5,765 bases of DNA from JAPUDQ01 sp964552765 (GCA_964552765.1 CAZKIA010000031.1:1-5765); one strand, 5' to 3'. Numbered from the stretch's first letter, positions 1-5,725 are shown. The notes: a model not told the origin generated them from the letters alone. Made by a program: numbers and translations.

Positions 1-194
1 AATCAAAACTGACGATTCATGAATATACGCCGTTGCAGATCAAGCAAACACTGACTGGCTACGGCAAAGCCGACAAAAAGCAGGTGCAAGAGATGGTGCG
101 TGTGCAGTTGGGTCTCAAAGAAATCCCAAAGCCTGATGACGCTGCCGACGCAATCGCAGCTGCTATTACGCATAGTATGATGACGCGATACTAA
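1..194 (+). CDS. ruvC: RuvC Holliday junction endonuclease, C-terminal fragment
   Basis: This is the 3' end of a gene that begins before the window; codons are in phase from position 3 and end with TAA at 192-194, giving 63 visible residues. RuvC is the dimeric metal-dependent nuclease that nicks Holliday junctions symmetrically, working with RuvAB. The fragment matches the family's C-terminal part: the segment EYTPLQIKQTLTGYGKADK (fragment residues 7-25) is the basic helix region before the last catalytic motif. DDAADAIAAAITH (45-57) carries the two C-terminal acidic active-site positions, visible as D46 and D49 and equivalent to the DxxD pair of E. coli RuvC. The first two catalytic acids lie outside the window. 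The protein ends six residues after the ITH motif, so there is no long tail. ruvA follows 65 nt downstream on the same strand, as expected for a ruvCAB cluster. The identification is firm; the 5' part cannot be assessed. Confidence 0.95.
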   Translation, partial: SKLTIHEYTPLQIKQTLTGYGKADKKQVQEMVRVQLGLKEIPKPDDAADAIAAAITHSMMTRY

Positions 195-244
195 GCCTTT
201 CTCTCACTGATTTTGTATTAGGCTGTCCGCTGGGCATAGAAATG

Positions 245-253
245 TGGGATAAT
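245..253 (+). promoter_or_regulatory. Putative extended -10 promoter of ruvA (leaderless)
   Basis: TGG-GATAAT fits a TGn extended -10 element with one mismatch to TATAAT. The hexamer ends at 253, six nt before the ruvA ATG at 260, so transcription would start at or next to the A of the ATG. No good -35 hexamer is visible at 16-18 bp spacing, which is tolerated by extended -10 promoters. No Shine-Dalgarno is convincingly placed before the ATG. This is inference from sequence only; ruvA could also be read from a ruvC transcript. Confidence 0.5.
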
Positions 254-259
254 GAGTGT

Positions 260-832
260 ATGATTGCGCATATCAGTGGTGTTGTTTGTGAAAAATTTCA
301 TGGGGCGGTAATCGTCGACGTGTCTGGCGTAGGCTATGAAGTGCAAGTTGCGGCAGGTGATTTCGATGGAGTGAGTCTCAATGAGACAGCTAAATTTTAT
401 ACCTACCACCATGTTCGCGAGCAGTCCGAGGAGCTATTTGGCTTTAGCACATTAGCGGCCAAGAAATTATTTGAGATGCTAATCACAGTGCAGGGTGTTG
501 GCCCAAAAGCCGCACTTGCTATCCTCAGCCTTGGTACTGCCGAGCAGGTACGAAATGCGATTGCCAATGGTGATAGTCCATTTATAACAGGAGCCAGTGG
601 CGTTGGTAAAAAAACCGCTGAAGGTGTGGTTGTAAAGCTCAGCGACAAGGTGGGTATGCCGATTATCTATACTCAGTCTGGCGGTGTGCAAACTGAACTT
701 AATACCAATGATGAAGCACTCGAAGCATTGATCGCACTCGGTTATACATTACAGGACGCGACAAAAGCACTTGAAGGCATTGATATAAAATTGCCTGTAA
801 GTCAGCGCGTACGAGAGGCGCTGAAAGGATAG
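260..832 (+). CDS. ruvA: RuvA, Holliday junction branch-migration subunit
   Basis: The 190-residue product is close to the usual RuvA length. RuvA tetramers bind four-way junctions and dock RuvB rings for branch migration. I chose the ATG at 260 because MIAHISGVV is the family's typical N-terminus; the in-frame ATG at 242 would add six residues unlike the family and lies at the edge of the putative promoter. Domain I, an OB fold (about 1-63), ends in the typical VREQSEELFGF. Domain II has two helix-hairpin-helix motifs: VQGVGPKAALAILS (78-90) is canonical, while SGVGKKTAEGVVVKL (113-127) has Ser113 and Gly122 where the family usually has Pro and Arg. Domain III (about 148-190), the mobile RuvB-binding domain, follows an acidic/polar linker and contains EALEALIALGYT. 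The gene ends 2 nt before ruvB, so the two are almost certainly cotranscribed and produced together. Confidence 0.96.
   Translation: MIAHISGVVCEKFHGAVIVDVSGVGYEVQVAAGDFDGVSLNETAKFYTYHHVREQSEELFGFSTLAAKKLFEMLITVQGVGPKAALAILSLGTAEQVRNAIANGDSPFITGASGVGKKTAEGVVVKLSDKVGMPIIYTQSGGVQTELNTNDEALEALIALGYTLQDATKALEGIDIKLPVSQRVREALKG
824..829 (+). promoter_or_regulatory. Shine-Dalgarno of ruvB inside the ruvA 3' end
   Basis: AAAGGA lies five nt before the ruvB ATG at 835 and inside the last codons of ruvA. It supports the ruvB start and translational coupling between the two genes. It also shows that this genome uses Shine-Dalgarno sequences for operon-internal genes. Confidence 0.7.
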
Positions 833-834
833 AT

Positions 835-1830
835 ATGGCAATTGAACGAATCGTTGATACAGGTGTAAATGATGACGCTGAAGAGCAGATTATTGAGGTA
901 ACGCTCAGGCCGCAGCGATTTGATGAGTATATTGGCCAAGAGCGGTTAAAGAGAAATCTCAAACTGGCGATTGATGCTGCCAAAAAACGAAGTGAACCGA
1001 TTGATCATGTGCTGCTGTATGGCCCTCCTGGACTTGGCAAGACGACCATGGCGACGGTGATCGCTAATGAGATGGGGGTAGGACTTCGCGTCACGTCAGG
1101 CCCAGCGATTGAGCGCGCTGGCGACCTAGCGAGTATCCTCACGAACTTGCAAGATAATGACATACTGTTTATCGACGAGATCCATCGGCTGAGTCGTGTG
1201 GTTGAAGAAGTGCTCTATAGTGCCATGGAGGACTTTAAGCTCGATATTATTATCGGTAAAGGCCCAGCAGCACGAAGCATACGACTAGATTTGCCAAAAT
1301 TTACGGTGATCGGTGCGACGACACGGACGGGTAGTCTAGCAGCACCACTGCGTGATCGATTTGGTCATCTGTACCGCCTCGAATTTTATACGCCCGATGA
1401 GATCGGTAATATTATTATCCGTTCTGCCTCAATCTTGGGGGCTTCAATTCAGACTGATTCTGCTACGATGTTATCGACTCGAGCCCGCCTGACACCTCGT
1501 ATTGCTAACCGTCTTTTAAAACGCGTCCGAGACTACGCCGATGTTAATGGCGATGGCATCATTGATACGGTTATCACGACAAAAGCGCTGGAGATGATGG
1601 AGATTGATGAGCTTGGCCTCGATGCAGCAGACAGGCAGTTACTTGTAAGTATTATTGCGGCGTATGGTGATCAGCCAGTAGGTCTCAATACGATTGCAGC
1701 ATTGACTGGCGATGAGCAAACGACAATTGAAGATTTTTATGAGCCCTACTTACTCCAGCTTGGATTTATAGAACGCACTCCACGGGGACGACGTGTGACG
1801 GAAAAAGCCAAAAAGCATGTCGGACAATAA
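835..1830 (+). CDS. ruvB: RuvB, AAA+ branch-migration motor
   Basis: The 331-residue protein has normal RuvB length. RuvB hexameric rings pump DNA through RuvA-bound Holliday junctions using ATP. Visible motifs in order: the N-terminal LRPQRFDEYIGQ (24-35); Walker A GPPGLGKT (63-70); Walker B LFIDEIH (111-117); the RuvA-contact hairpin region around MEDFKLDIIIGKGPAARSI (131-149); sensor 1 IGATTR (159-164); arginine finger segment LRDRFG (172-177); sensor 2 TPRIANRLL (220-228) with R222 present; and a C-terminal winged helix ending in the hallmark QLGFIERTPRGR (308-319). One departure is Leu219 in RLTPRIAN, where the family normally has Gly before TPR. All catalytic residues are otherwise intact, so an active enzyme is expected. 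It starts 2 nt after ruvA with its own Shine-Dalgarno. Confidence 0.98.
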   Translation: MAIERIVDTGVNDDAEEQIIEVTLRPQRFDEYIGQERLKRNLKLAIDAAKKRSEPIDHVLLYGPPGLGKTTMATVIANEMGVGLRVTSGPAIERAGDLASILTNLQDNDILFIDEIHRLSRVVEEVLYSAMEDFKLDIIIGKGPAARSIRLDLPKFTVIGATTRTGSLAAPLRDRFGHLYRLEFYTPDEIGNIIIRSASILGASIQTDSATMLSTRARLTPRIANRLLKRVRDYADVNGDGIIDTVITTKALEMMEIDELGLDAADRQLLVSIIAAYGDQPVGLNTIAALTGDEQTTIEDFYEPYLLQLGFIERTPRGRRVTEKAKKHVGQ

Positions 1831-1835
1831 TACGG

Positions 1836-1841
1836 TATACT
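1836..1841 (+). promoter_or_regulatory. Putative -10 box of the PH-domain gene (leaderless)
   Basis: TATACT lies in the 18-nt spacer between the ruvB stop (1830) and the next ATG (1849). It ends seven nt before that ATG, so the start site would fall on the initiation codon. No Shine-Dalgarno is present in the spacer. There is no TGn extension and no clear -35 hexamer. The alternative is read-through from ruvB with weak initiation. Confidence 0.5.
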
Positions 1842-1848
1842 ACTTACT

Positions 1849-2610
1849 ATGAGTAATGAGACAAGTGTCGTCTATGATAAGGATGGTAACCCGATAACGG
1901 TGGATGCGCAGTCATTTGCCCAGGCGGTAAAATCTGCAAATACCTCTCAACCCACCTCTGGAGATCCATCCCACCAAATGGTGTACATGACTCGTCCTCA
2001 CGAGCCGGTTATGCCACCAATCTCTGATGAAATCCGCGCCAAACACGATGAATCAAAACGGTTTTATCCGACACTTAATTTGAGTGATGGCGAGTATGTG
2101 ATTAGTGCAATTAAGCGTCATCCAATAGGCGTTCTCCAGATATGGGCAGTTGTGATTGTCGCTATATTAATGTTTGTCATTGGTATTGTCCTTACGATGG
2201 ATGGATCGGTTATTAATCATGCCTTTGCGCCTGATAGTGCGCGGTGGCTCGCAATGATATTCCTCGGACTTATCGTGATGGTATTTCTCGGAGGTGTTGT
2301 CGCCACTATCGTGTATGATGGCAATCGTTTCTTTTTGACGAATGAGAGTGTGACGCAACATATTCAGATGAGTCTATTTTCTAAAAAAGAGCAGACAATT
2401 AGCCTACTGAATATTGAAGATGCAAGTTTTCGACAAAGTGGCGTGTTGCAGTCATTTCTCAACTATGGTTCACTGCGTCTTTCAACACAGGGAGATGAGA
2501 CAACCTATCGATTTAACTATGTAGCTGATCCTGGCAAGCAAGTCGCTCTACTTAATAATGCGATTGAAGCGTTCAAGAATGGTCGCCCTGTTGATCCTGC
2601 TGAACTTTAG
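1849..2610 (+). CDS. Membrane protein with bacterial PH (bPH2/YdbS-like) domain
   Basis: This 253-residue protein has no assignable specific function. Residues 1-90 form a polar, probably cytoplasmic N-terminal region, disordered-looking up to about 60 (rich in S, T, P, Q, D), then a short segment RFYPTLNLSDGEYVISAIKRHP (71-92) typical of the lead-in to YdbS/YdbT-like domains. Two hydrophobic helices follow at about 94-115 and 132-155, separated by a short polar loop, forming a membrane hairpin. Residues 156-242 resemble a bacterial PH domain: YDGNRFFLTNESVTQHIQ, then QTISLLNIEDASFRQSG, then a LNYGSLRLST strand. Such proteins are common in Saccharibacteria-like genomes. The PH fold suggests a protein- or lipid-binding scaffold at the inner membrane face, which is inference. 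It is convergent with the pilin gene, with a single nt between the two stop codons. The ATG at 1849 is the only sensible start given the ruvB stop upstream. Confidence 0.85.
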   Translation: MSNETSVVYDKDGNPITVDAQSFAQAVKSANTSQPTSGDPSHQMVYMTRPHEPVMPPISDEIRAKHDESKRFYPTLNLSDGEYVISAIKRHPIGVLQIWAVVIVAILMFVIGIVLTMDGSVINHAFAPDSARWLAMIFLGLIVMVFLGGVVATIVYDGNRFFLTNESVTQHIQMSLFSKKEQTISLLNIEDASFRQSGVLQSFLNYGSLRLSTQGDETTYRFNYVADPGKQVALLNNAIEAFKNGRPVDPAEL

Positions 2611-2611
2611 A

Positions 2612-3010
2612 TTAGTGTTTAGATTTTTTTACGAAGTCGGCCTCTGCCTCAAGTGATGTACGGAGTATATAACCTTGGCAGGCATTGCCATCGCAGTTGG
2701 TAGGGTCATAGCGATAGCTTGAACCTTGATCGCCAAGTTTGACACCACGAGGGTCAGTAAATAATGCTGGATCCATGCTTTTGAGATTATCTGGCGATAT
2801 TGTACGTGGGTATGCGCCATTGGCTGGTCGATATACTTCCTCGAGACTGTAATACATAGCATTGATCGCTGTTTTGCGTTCACGGTCACGATCGACACGC
2901 TCGATCTGACTCTTCTGCTGCAAAAATAATACGCCAGCAGCGATAATAAGCGTAACAGCGACGAGCAACTCAATAACAGTAAACCCAGACTGAGCGTTAG
3001 ATGTCTTCAT
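2612..3010 (-). CDS. Type IV pilin-like protein (prepilin N-terminal methylation motif)
   Basis: The 132-residue product starts with a short leader, MKTSNAQSG, followed by FTVIELLVAVTLIIAAG. This is the classic prepilin peptidase site: cleavage after G9, F10 as mature residue 1, and glutamate at mature position 5 (E14). Residues about 10-30 form the hydrophobic N-terminal helix used for membrane insertion and filament packing. The globular part includes NGAYPRTI, SMDPALFTDPRGV, SYRYDPTNCDGNACQGYIL; C106 and C111 could form a disulfide near the C-terminus. It therefore belongs to the type IV pilin/pseudopilin superfamily; the sequence does not say whether it is a major pilin, minor pilin or competence pseudopilin. 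No pilus assembly genes are in the window. It is divergent from recA, with facing promoters in 64 nt, and convergent with the PH-domain gene. In cultured Saccharibacteria type IV pili are implicated in motility and DNA uptake, which makes the recA neighbourhood suggestive only. Confidence 0.9.
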   Translation of the reverse strand: MKTSNAQSGFTVIELLVAVTLIIAAGVLFLQQKSQIERVDRDRERKTAINAMYYSLEEVYRPANGAYPRTISPDNLKSMDPALFTDPRGVKLGDQGSSYRYDPTNCDGNACQGYILRTSLEAEADFVKKSKH

Positions 3011-3017
3011 GCCTATA

Positions 3018-3026
3018 ATTGTATCA
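3018..3026 (-). promoter_or_regulatory. Putative extended -10 promoter of the pilin gene (leaderless)
   Basis: Read on the - strand this is TGA-TACAAT, an extended -10 with one mismatch to TATAAT. The hexamer ends seven nt before the ATG, whose A is at 3010, so the predicted start site is at the initiation codon. No Shine-Dalgarno is present. Its upstream half runs into the recA promoter region. Confidence 0.55.
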
Positions 3027-3036
3027 CTTTTATGAG

Positions 3037-3042
3037 TATAAT
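3037..3042 (+). promoter_or_regulatory. Putative -10 box of recA
   Basis: A perfect TATAAT sits 32 nt before the recA ATG. With a start site near 3049-3050 the mRNA leader would be about 25 nt, enough to include the Shine-Dalgarno. No good -35 is visible; the -35 position overlaps the pilin -10. I see no Gram-positive or E. coli type LexA box between 3011 and 3074, so SOS control is not supported by this sequence. Confidence 0.6.
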
Positions 3043-3064
3043 AAGGTACATACTAATAACCTCT

Positions 3065-3070
3065 GGAGGG
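3065..3070 (+). promoter_or_regulatory. Strong Shine-Dalgarno of recA
   Basis: GGAGGG precedes the recA ATG at 3075 by four nt. It is the strongest ribosome-binding site in the window and fixes the recA start. It contrasts with the missing Shine-Dalgarno of the four putatively leaderless genes. Confidence 0.85.
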
Positions 3071-3074
3071 TATA

Positions 3075-4066
3075 ATGGCTGACAAAGCGAAAAAGGCTGA
3101 TAATGATACTCAGGTAGCAAGTGACGGTAAATCAAAGGCGCTTGGGCTGGCGATGGATCAGATCACAAAGCAATTTGGTGATGGCTCGATTATGAAGCTC
3201 GGAGAGACGCATCGAGCTGATGTAGAGTTAGTACCATCCGGTGCATTATCGCTTGATCTTGCCCTAGGTGGTGGGTATCCAAAAGGGCGTATCATCGAGA
3301 TCTATGGGCCTGAAAGTTCTGGTAAGACGACGCTGACACTTCATGCGATTGCAGAGGTCCAAAAACGAGGTGGCACTGCGGCATTCATTGATGCAGAGCA
3401 TGCACTTGACCCGGCCTATGCTAAGCGTGTCGGTGTCGATACAGCAAACTTATTGGTGGCACAGCCAGATAATGGCGAACAGGCACTCGAGATCGTCGAG
3501 ACGTTGGTACGAAGTAATGCAGTTGACCTGATCGTGGTTGACTCTGTAGCGGCGCTGGTGCCGCAGGCTGAGATCGATGGTGATATGGGCGATAGTCACA
3601 TGGGACTCCAGGCGCGTCTGATGAGTCAGGCGCTACGCAAGCTAACGGGTATTATCAACAAGTCAAAAGCCACGGTTATTTTCATTAACCAAATTCGTAT
3701 GAAGATCGGTGTGATGTTCGGTAATCCTGAAACGACAACTGGTGGTAACGCGCTGAAGTTTTATGCCTCTGCACGTCTTGATATTCGACGTGTCGGCCAG
3801 ATCAAAGTAGGTGAGGAGATTGTCGGTAACCGTACCAAGGTAAAAGTTGTTAAGAACAAGATTGCTCCGCCATTTCGTACGGCTGAGTTTGATATCATGT
3901 ACAACGAAGGTATCTCGCGTACAGGTGACGTGCTTGACCTCGCTGTAATCCATGGCATTGTCGGCAAAGCGGGCGCGTGGTTCGACTACAAAGATAGCAA
4001 GATCGGCCAGGGCCGAGAAGCTACCAAAATCTACCTCAAAGAGAATCCAAAAGTACTCGATGAGAT
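3075..4066 (+). CDS. recA: RecA recombinase, 3' end lost in assembly gap
   Basis: 330 complete residues are visible before the N run. RecA forms ATP-dependent filaments on single-stranded DNA, drives strand exchange and, where LexA exists, promotes its cleavage. Motifs: polar N-terminal extension (1-20); KALGLAMDQITKQFGDGSIM (21-40); Walker A GPESSGKT (78-85); catalytic FIDAEHALDP with E108 (104-113); Walker B LIVVDSVAAL (152-161); L1 region QAEIDGDMGDSHMGLQ (164-179); L2 region FINQIRMKIGVMFGNPETTTGG (203-224); and GKAGAWFDY (297-305) in the C-terminal domain. Typical RecA length is about 340-360, so probably 10-30 C-terminal residues and the stop are missing in the gap. The reading frame happens to stay open through the Ns into the downstream NUDIX gene; this is an artefact of the arbitrary gap length, not a fusion. 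The protein is otherwise intact and the start is set by the strong Shine-Dalgarno. Confidence 0.98.
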
Positions 4067-4166
4067 NNNNNNNNNNNNNNNNNNNNNNNNNNNNNNNNNN
4101 NNNNNNNNNNNNNNNNNNNNNNNNNNNNNNNNNNNNNNNNNNNNNNNNNNNNNNNNNNNNNNNNNN
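4067..4166. other. Assembly gap of exactly 100 Ns
   Basis: The run of 100 undetermined bases is the conventional placeholder for a scaffold gap of unknown size. It removes the recA 3' end, the recA-NUDIX junction and the NUDIX start. The missing parts (RecA tail plus stop, and roughly 35-50 NUDIX residues) would need more than 100 nt, so the true gap is probably larger, or contains additional sequence. Confidence 0.97.
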
Positions 4167-4481
4167 GGAGAAACACCTCTTGAGGCTGCAAGGCGTGAGG
4201 CGAAAGAGGAAGTTGGCTATGATCTCGACACATCAAAACTTGTGTATATTTTTGGCTATCGTAATTTTGATAACGGGACGAAATGGGAGTATCTTTATCA
4301 GGTTGAGCCAAGTGTAGAATTTACCTTTGATGACGGTGAAGTCGAAGAGATGCAGCGAATATCGTTGGAGAAGTTTGAGGTGATGGTTCAAGATCCAGAA
4401 CTTCATGAGCTTGTCCCACATCTGCCCGAGTATTATAGTTTGCTGATAAAAGCATTACGACACTATAGTGAAAATCACTAG
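4167..4481 (+). CDS. NUDIX hydrolase, N-terminus lost in assembly gap
   Basis: The 104 visible residues start within the Nudix box: GETPLEAARREAKEEVGYD gives the E, the REAKEE metal-binding core and the trailing VGY of the G-x5-E-x7-REUxEExGU signature; the first glycine lies in the gap. NUDIX enzymes hydrolyse nucleoside diphosphates linked to another moiety, with Mg2+ bound by the REUxEE glutamates. The rest, with a YLYQVEPSVEFTF strand, an EVEEMQRISLEKF segment typical after the fold's last strands, and a C-terminal helix LPEYYSLLIKALRHY, fits a single-domain enzyme of about 140-150 residues. The substrate cannot be told: nucleotide-pool sanitation, mRNA decapping-like or isoprenoid-type activities all share this box. 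Its 3' end overlaps the recX start by 14 nt, suggesting translational coupling. The start codon is not visible. Confidence 0.88.
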   Translation, partial: GETPLEAARREAKEEVGYDLDTSKLVYIFGYRNFDNGTKWEYLYQVEPSVEFTFDDGEVEEMQRISLEKFEVMVQDPELHELVPHLPEYYSLLIKALRHYSENH

Positions 4482-5190
4482 TATCTCAATTCAGACGAAG
4501 AATCCGAATCGGGTGAATATATCGGTCGATGGAACGTATCGATTTAGCTTGGATGTATACCAGGTGACGGAGCTTGGTATACGAAATGGGGCGGAGGTTA
4601 CCGAAGAGAAAATAGCCCAATGGGAAGAAGAGAGTGCATTTGGCAAGTTGTATGCACGGGCTCTTGAGTATTGCCTGATGCGACCACATAGTGCCAAAGA
4701 AGTACGGGATTATTTGTGGCGCAAGACATTGACGCGACGTATTAAAGTTGGCGGGAAGCGGGAAGCGGGAAGTGGAGAGCGCCGCAGCGCACTGTCGCAA
4801 GTCATTGAAAAACCCGGTGTCAGTAAAGAGATTACCGACAGAGTGTATGATCGTTTGATGGAGAAGGGCTATATTGATGATGAGAAATTTACGAGATATT
4901 GGCTTGAAAATCGTAACCTGACTAAGGGAGCTAGTCAGCGTAAGCTCGTCAATGAGCTGCGGGGCAAGGGAGTTGAACAGGGAATTATTGAACGATTACT
5001 CCCCTCCTCTGCTCGGAGCGACAATGACGAATTACAAAAAGTTCTCATAAAGCGAGCTCGTCGCTACGATGATGATAATAAACTCGCACAATACCTCATG
5101 CGCCAAGGCTTTAGTTATGACGATATTCGTATGGCTATTGATCGTTATCGAACTGATCAAGCTGGGGAGACTGAGCACGAAAGGGATTGA
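4468..5190 (+). CDS. recX: RecX, regulator of RecA filaments
   Basis: The 240-residue product begins at GTG 4468, supported by the typical N-terminus MKITSISIQTKNPNRVNISV and DGTYRFSLD that follow (21-29). No Shine-Dalgarno is visible; the start lies inside the NUDIX 3' end (14-nt overlap), so initiation probably depends on coupling. RecX proteins bind RecA filaments and cap or destabilise them. The helical repeats are recognisable: ALEYCLMRPHSAKEVRDYLWRK (65-86), EITDRVYDRLMEKGYIDDEKFTRYWLENR (121-149), GASQRKLVNELRGKGVEQGIIERLL (154-178) and KLAQYLMRQGFSYDDIRMAIDRY (205-227). Between the first and second repeats sits an unusual basic, glycine-rich insert (about 89-118) coded by a GC-rich 7-bp tandem repeat. 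The polar C-terminal tail lies in the overlap with the convergent PRC-barrel gene. Location a short distance downstream of recA fits its role. Confidence 0.93.
   Translation: MKITSISIQTKNPNRVNISVDGTYRFSLDVYQVTELGIRNGAEVTEEKIAQWEEESAFGKLYARALEYCLMRPHSAKEVRDYLWRKTLTRRIKVGGKREAGSGERRSALSQVIEKPGVSKEITDRVYDRLMEKGYIDDEKFTRYWLENRNLTKGASQRKLVNELRGKGVEQGIIERLLPSSARSDNDELQKVLIKRARRYDDDNKLAQYLMRQGFSYDDIRMAIDRYRTDQAGETEHERD
4751..4771 (+). repeat. Three perfect copies of a 7-bp tandem repeat in recX
   Basis: The unit GCGGGAA occurs three times without mismatch and is followed by a degenerate fourth unit (GTGGAGA). Because seven is not a multiple of three, the copies are read in three different frames, giving GGKREAGSGE. 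The block and the next 20 nt, which end in a small GCGC-cgca-GCGC inverted repeat (4779-4790), are much richer in G+C than the rest of recX. Gain or loss of one unit would shift the recX frame. Confidence 0.9.
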
Positions 5191-5719
5191 CGAAGCTACT
5201 CGACGGCTCTGACTTTTTAGTGACTTCTTCGGTGACAGTGGGAATGTCAACGATGATTTTATTGGCAGAGATAGACACTATTTGTGAACGTGCAATAATA
5301 CTTGAAGCGGCGGAGAAACTTTTGAGCAACGGTTGGCGAATGTAGATTTGTTGTACGGTGAAAAATTGGGGATCGAAACTAAAGTCGTCAACCCGACCAA
5401 GCTTGGTGCCTTTGCGGTCATGAACAGTACACTTCATAATATCAAATCCTAAATCGAGAATAGCCTGAAGCCGCACGAGCCCATCGAGTTCCATGATCTT
5501 CTCGCTACCATCGATGATAAAACCTAACTCACCCGCTTCGCGAATATCGATCGTGTGTAGTACCGAAGGAGTATGGTCGATCTGAGACCCTCCAACATAA
5601 AATGCGGGGATAGACAGGTCACGGGGATCAATGATAGGGGCAGAAGTGCGTGCGAGTTCTGTGCCTGTCTGGAGGCTCATGATTGGGACGTCTTTGAGTT
5701 TCTCGGAGAGTAATAGCAT
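5135..5719 (-). CDS. PRC-barrel domain protein (two barrels)
   Basis: The 194-residue protein has the look of a tandem PRC-barrel protein. The first barrel (about 2-80) opens with LLSEKLKDVPIMSLQTGTELA, a typical PRC strand pattern, and continues with IIDPRDLSIPAFYVGG. The second (about 90-160) contains GFDIMKCTVHDRKGTKLGRV and DDFSFDPQFFTVQQIYI, again the strand-turn pattern of the fold. A hydrophilic tail (about 161-194) with SSSFVNPFR follows. There is no signal peptide or membrane helix, so it is probably cytoplasmic. PRC barrels are found in RimM and photosynthetic reaction centre H subunits and generally mediate protein or RNA contacts; the specific role here is unknown. The gene converges on recX and overlaps it by 56 nt, each stop lying within the other gene. 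The ATG at 5719 is favoured because the protein's first barrel strand begins right there and a -10 element sits just upstream. Confidence 0.85.
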   Translation of the reverse strand: MLLLSEKLKDVPIMSLQTGTELARTSAPIIDPRDLSIPAFYVGGSQIDHTPSVLHTIDIREAGELGFIIDGSEKIMELDGLVRLQAILDLGFDIMKCTVHDRKGTKLGRVDDFSFDPQFFTVQQIYIRQPLLKSFSAASSIIARSQIVSISANKIIVDIPTVTEEVTKKSEPSSSFVNPFRAQSPQLDQFDNDQ

Positions 5720-5725
5720 ATATAT

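Noticed and set aside
194..224. Inverted repeat AGCCT...AGGCT between ruvC and ruvA as a terminator
   Set aside because: The stem is only 5 bp, the loop is 21 nt and no T-run follows the second arm, so it is not a credible intrinsic terminator.
242..259. Upstream in-frame ATG of ruvA adding MWDNEC
   Set aside because: RuvA proteins begin with MIA-x-hydrophobic-x-G, matching the ATG at 260; the upstream ATG overlaps the edge of the putative extended -10 element and has no ribosome-binding site.
403..691. Open frames on the - strand inside ruvA (and similar ones inside ruvB, recA and recX)
   Set aside because: They lie fully opposite well-identified conserved genes, show no recognisable family motifs and have no upstream signals; they are shadows.
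2606..2630. Direct repeat TTTAGATT (2606-2613 and 2618-2625) followed by a T-run as a terminator or element
   Set aside because: The repeats are direct rather than inverted, so no hairpin forms before the T-run; the T-run codes for the lysine-rich pilin C-terminus. Likely chance in AT-rich sequence.
3061..3070. Small hairpin CCTC-TG-GAGG covering the recA Shine-Dalgarno
   Set aside because: A 4-bp stem with a 2-nt loop is sterically unlikely, and extension is blocked by a mismatch.
3011..3074. SOS (LexA) operator upstream of recA
   Set aside because: No CTGT-N8-ACAG or GAAC-N4-GTTC type palindrome is present in the spacer.
3075..4481. A single 468-residue RecA-NUDIX fusion protein
   Set aside because: The frame is open only because 100 Ns happen to keep phase; both family domains are incomplete at the gap edges, so these are two genes.
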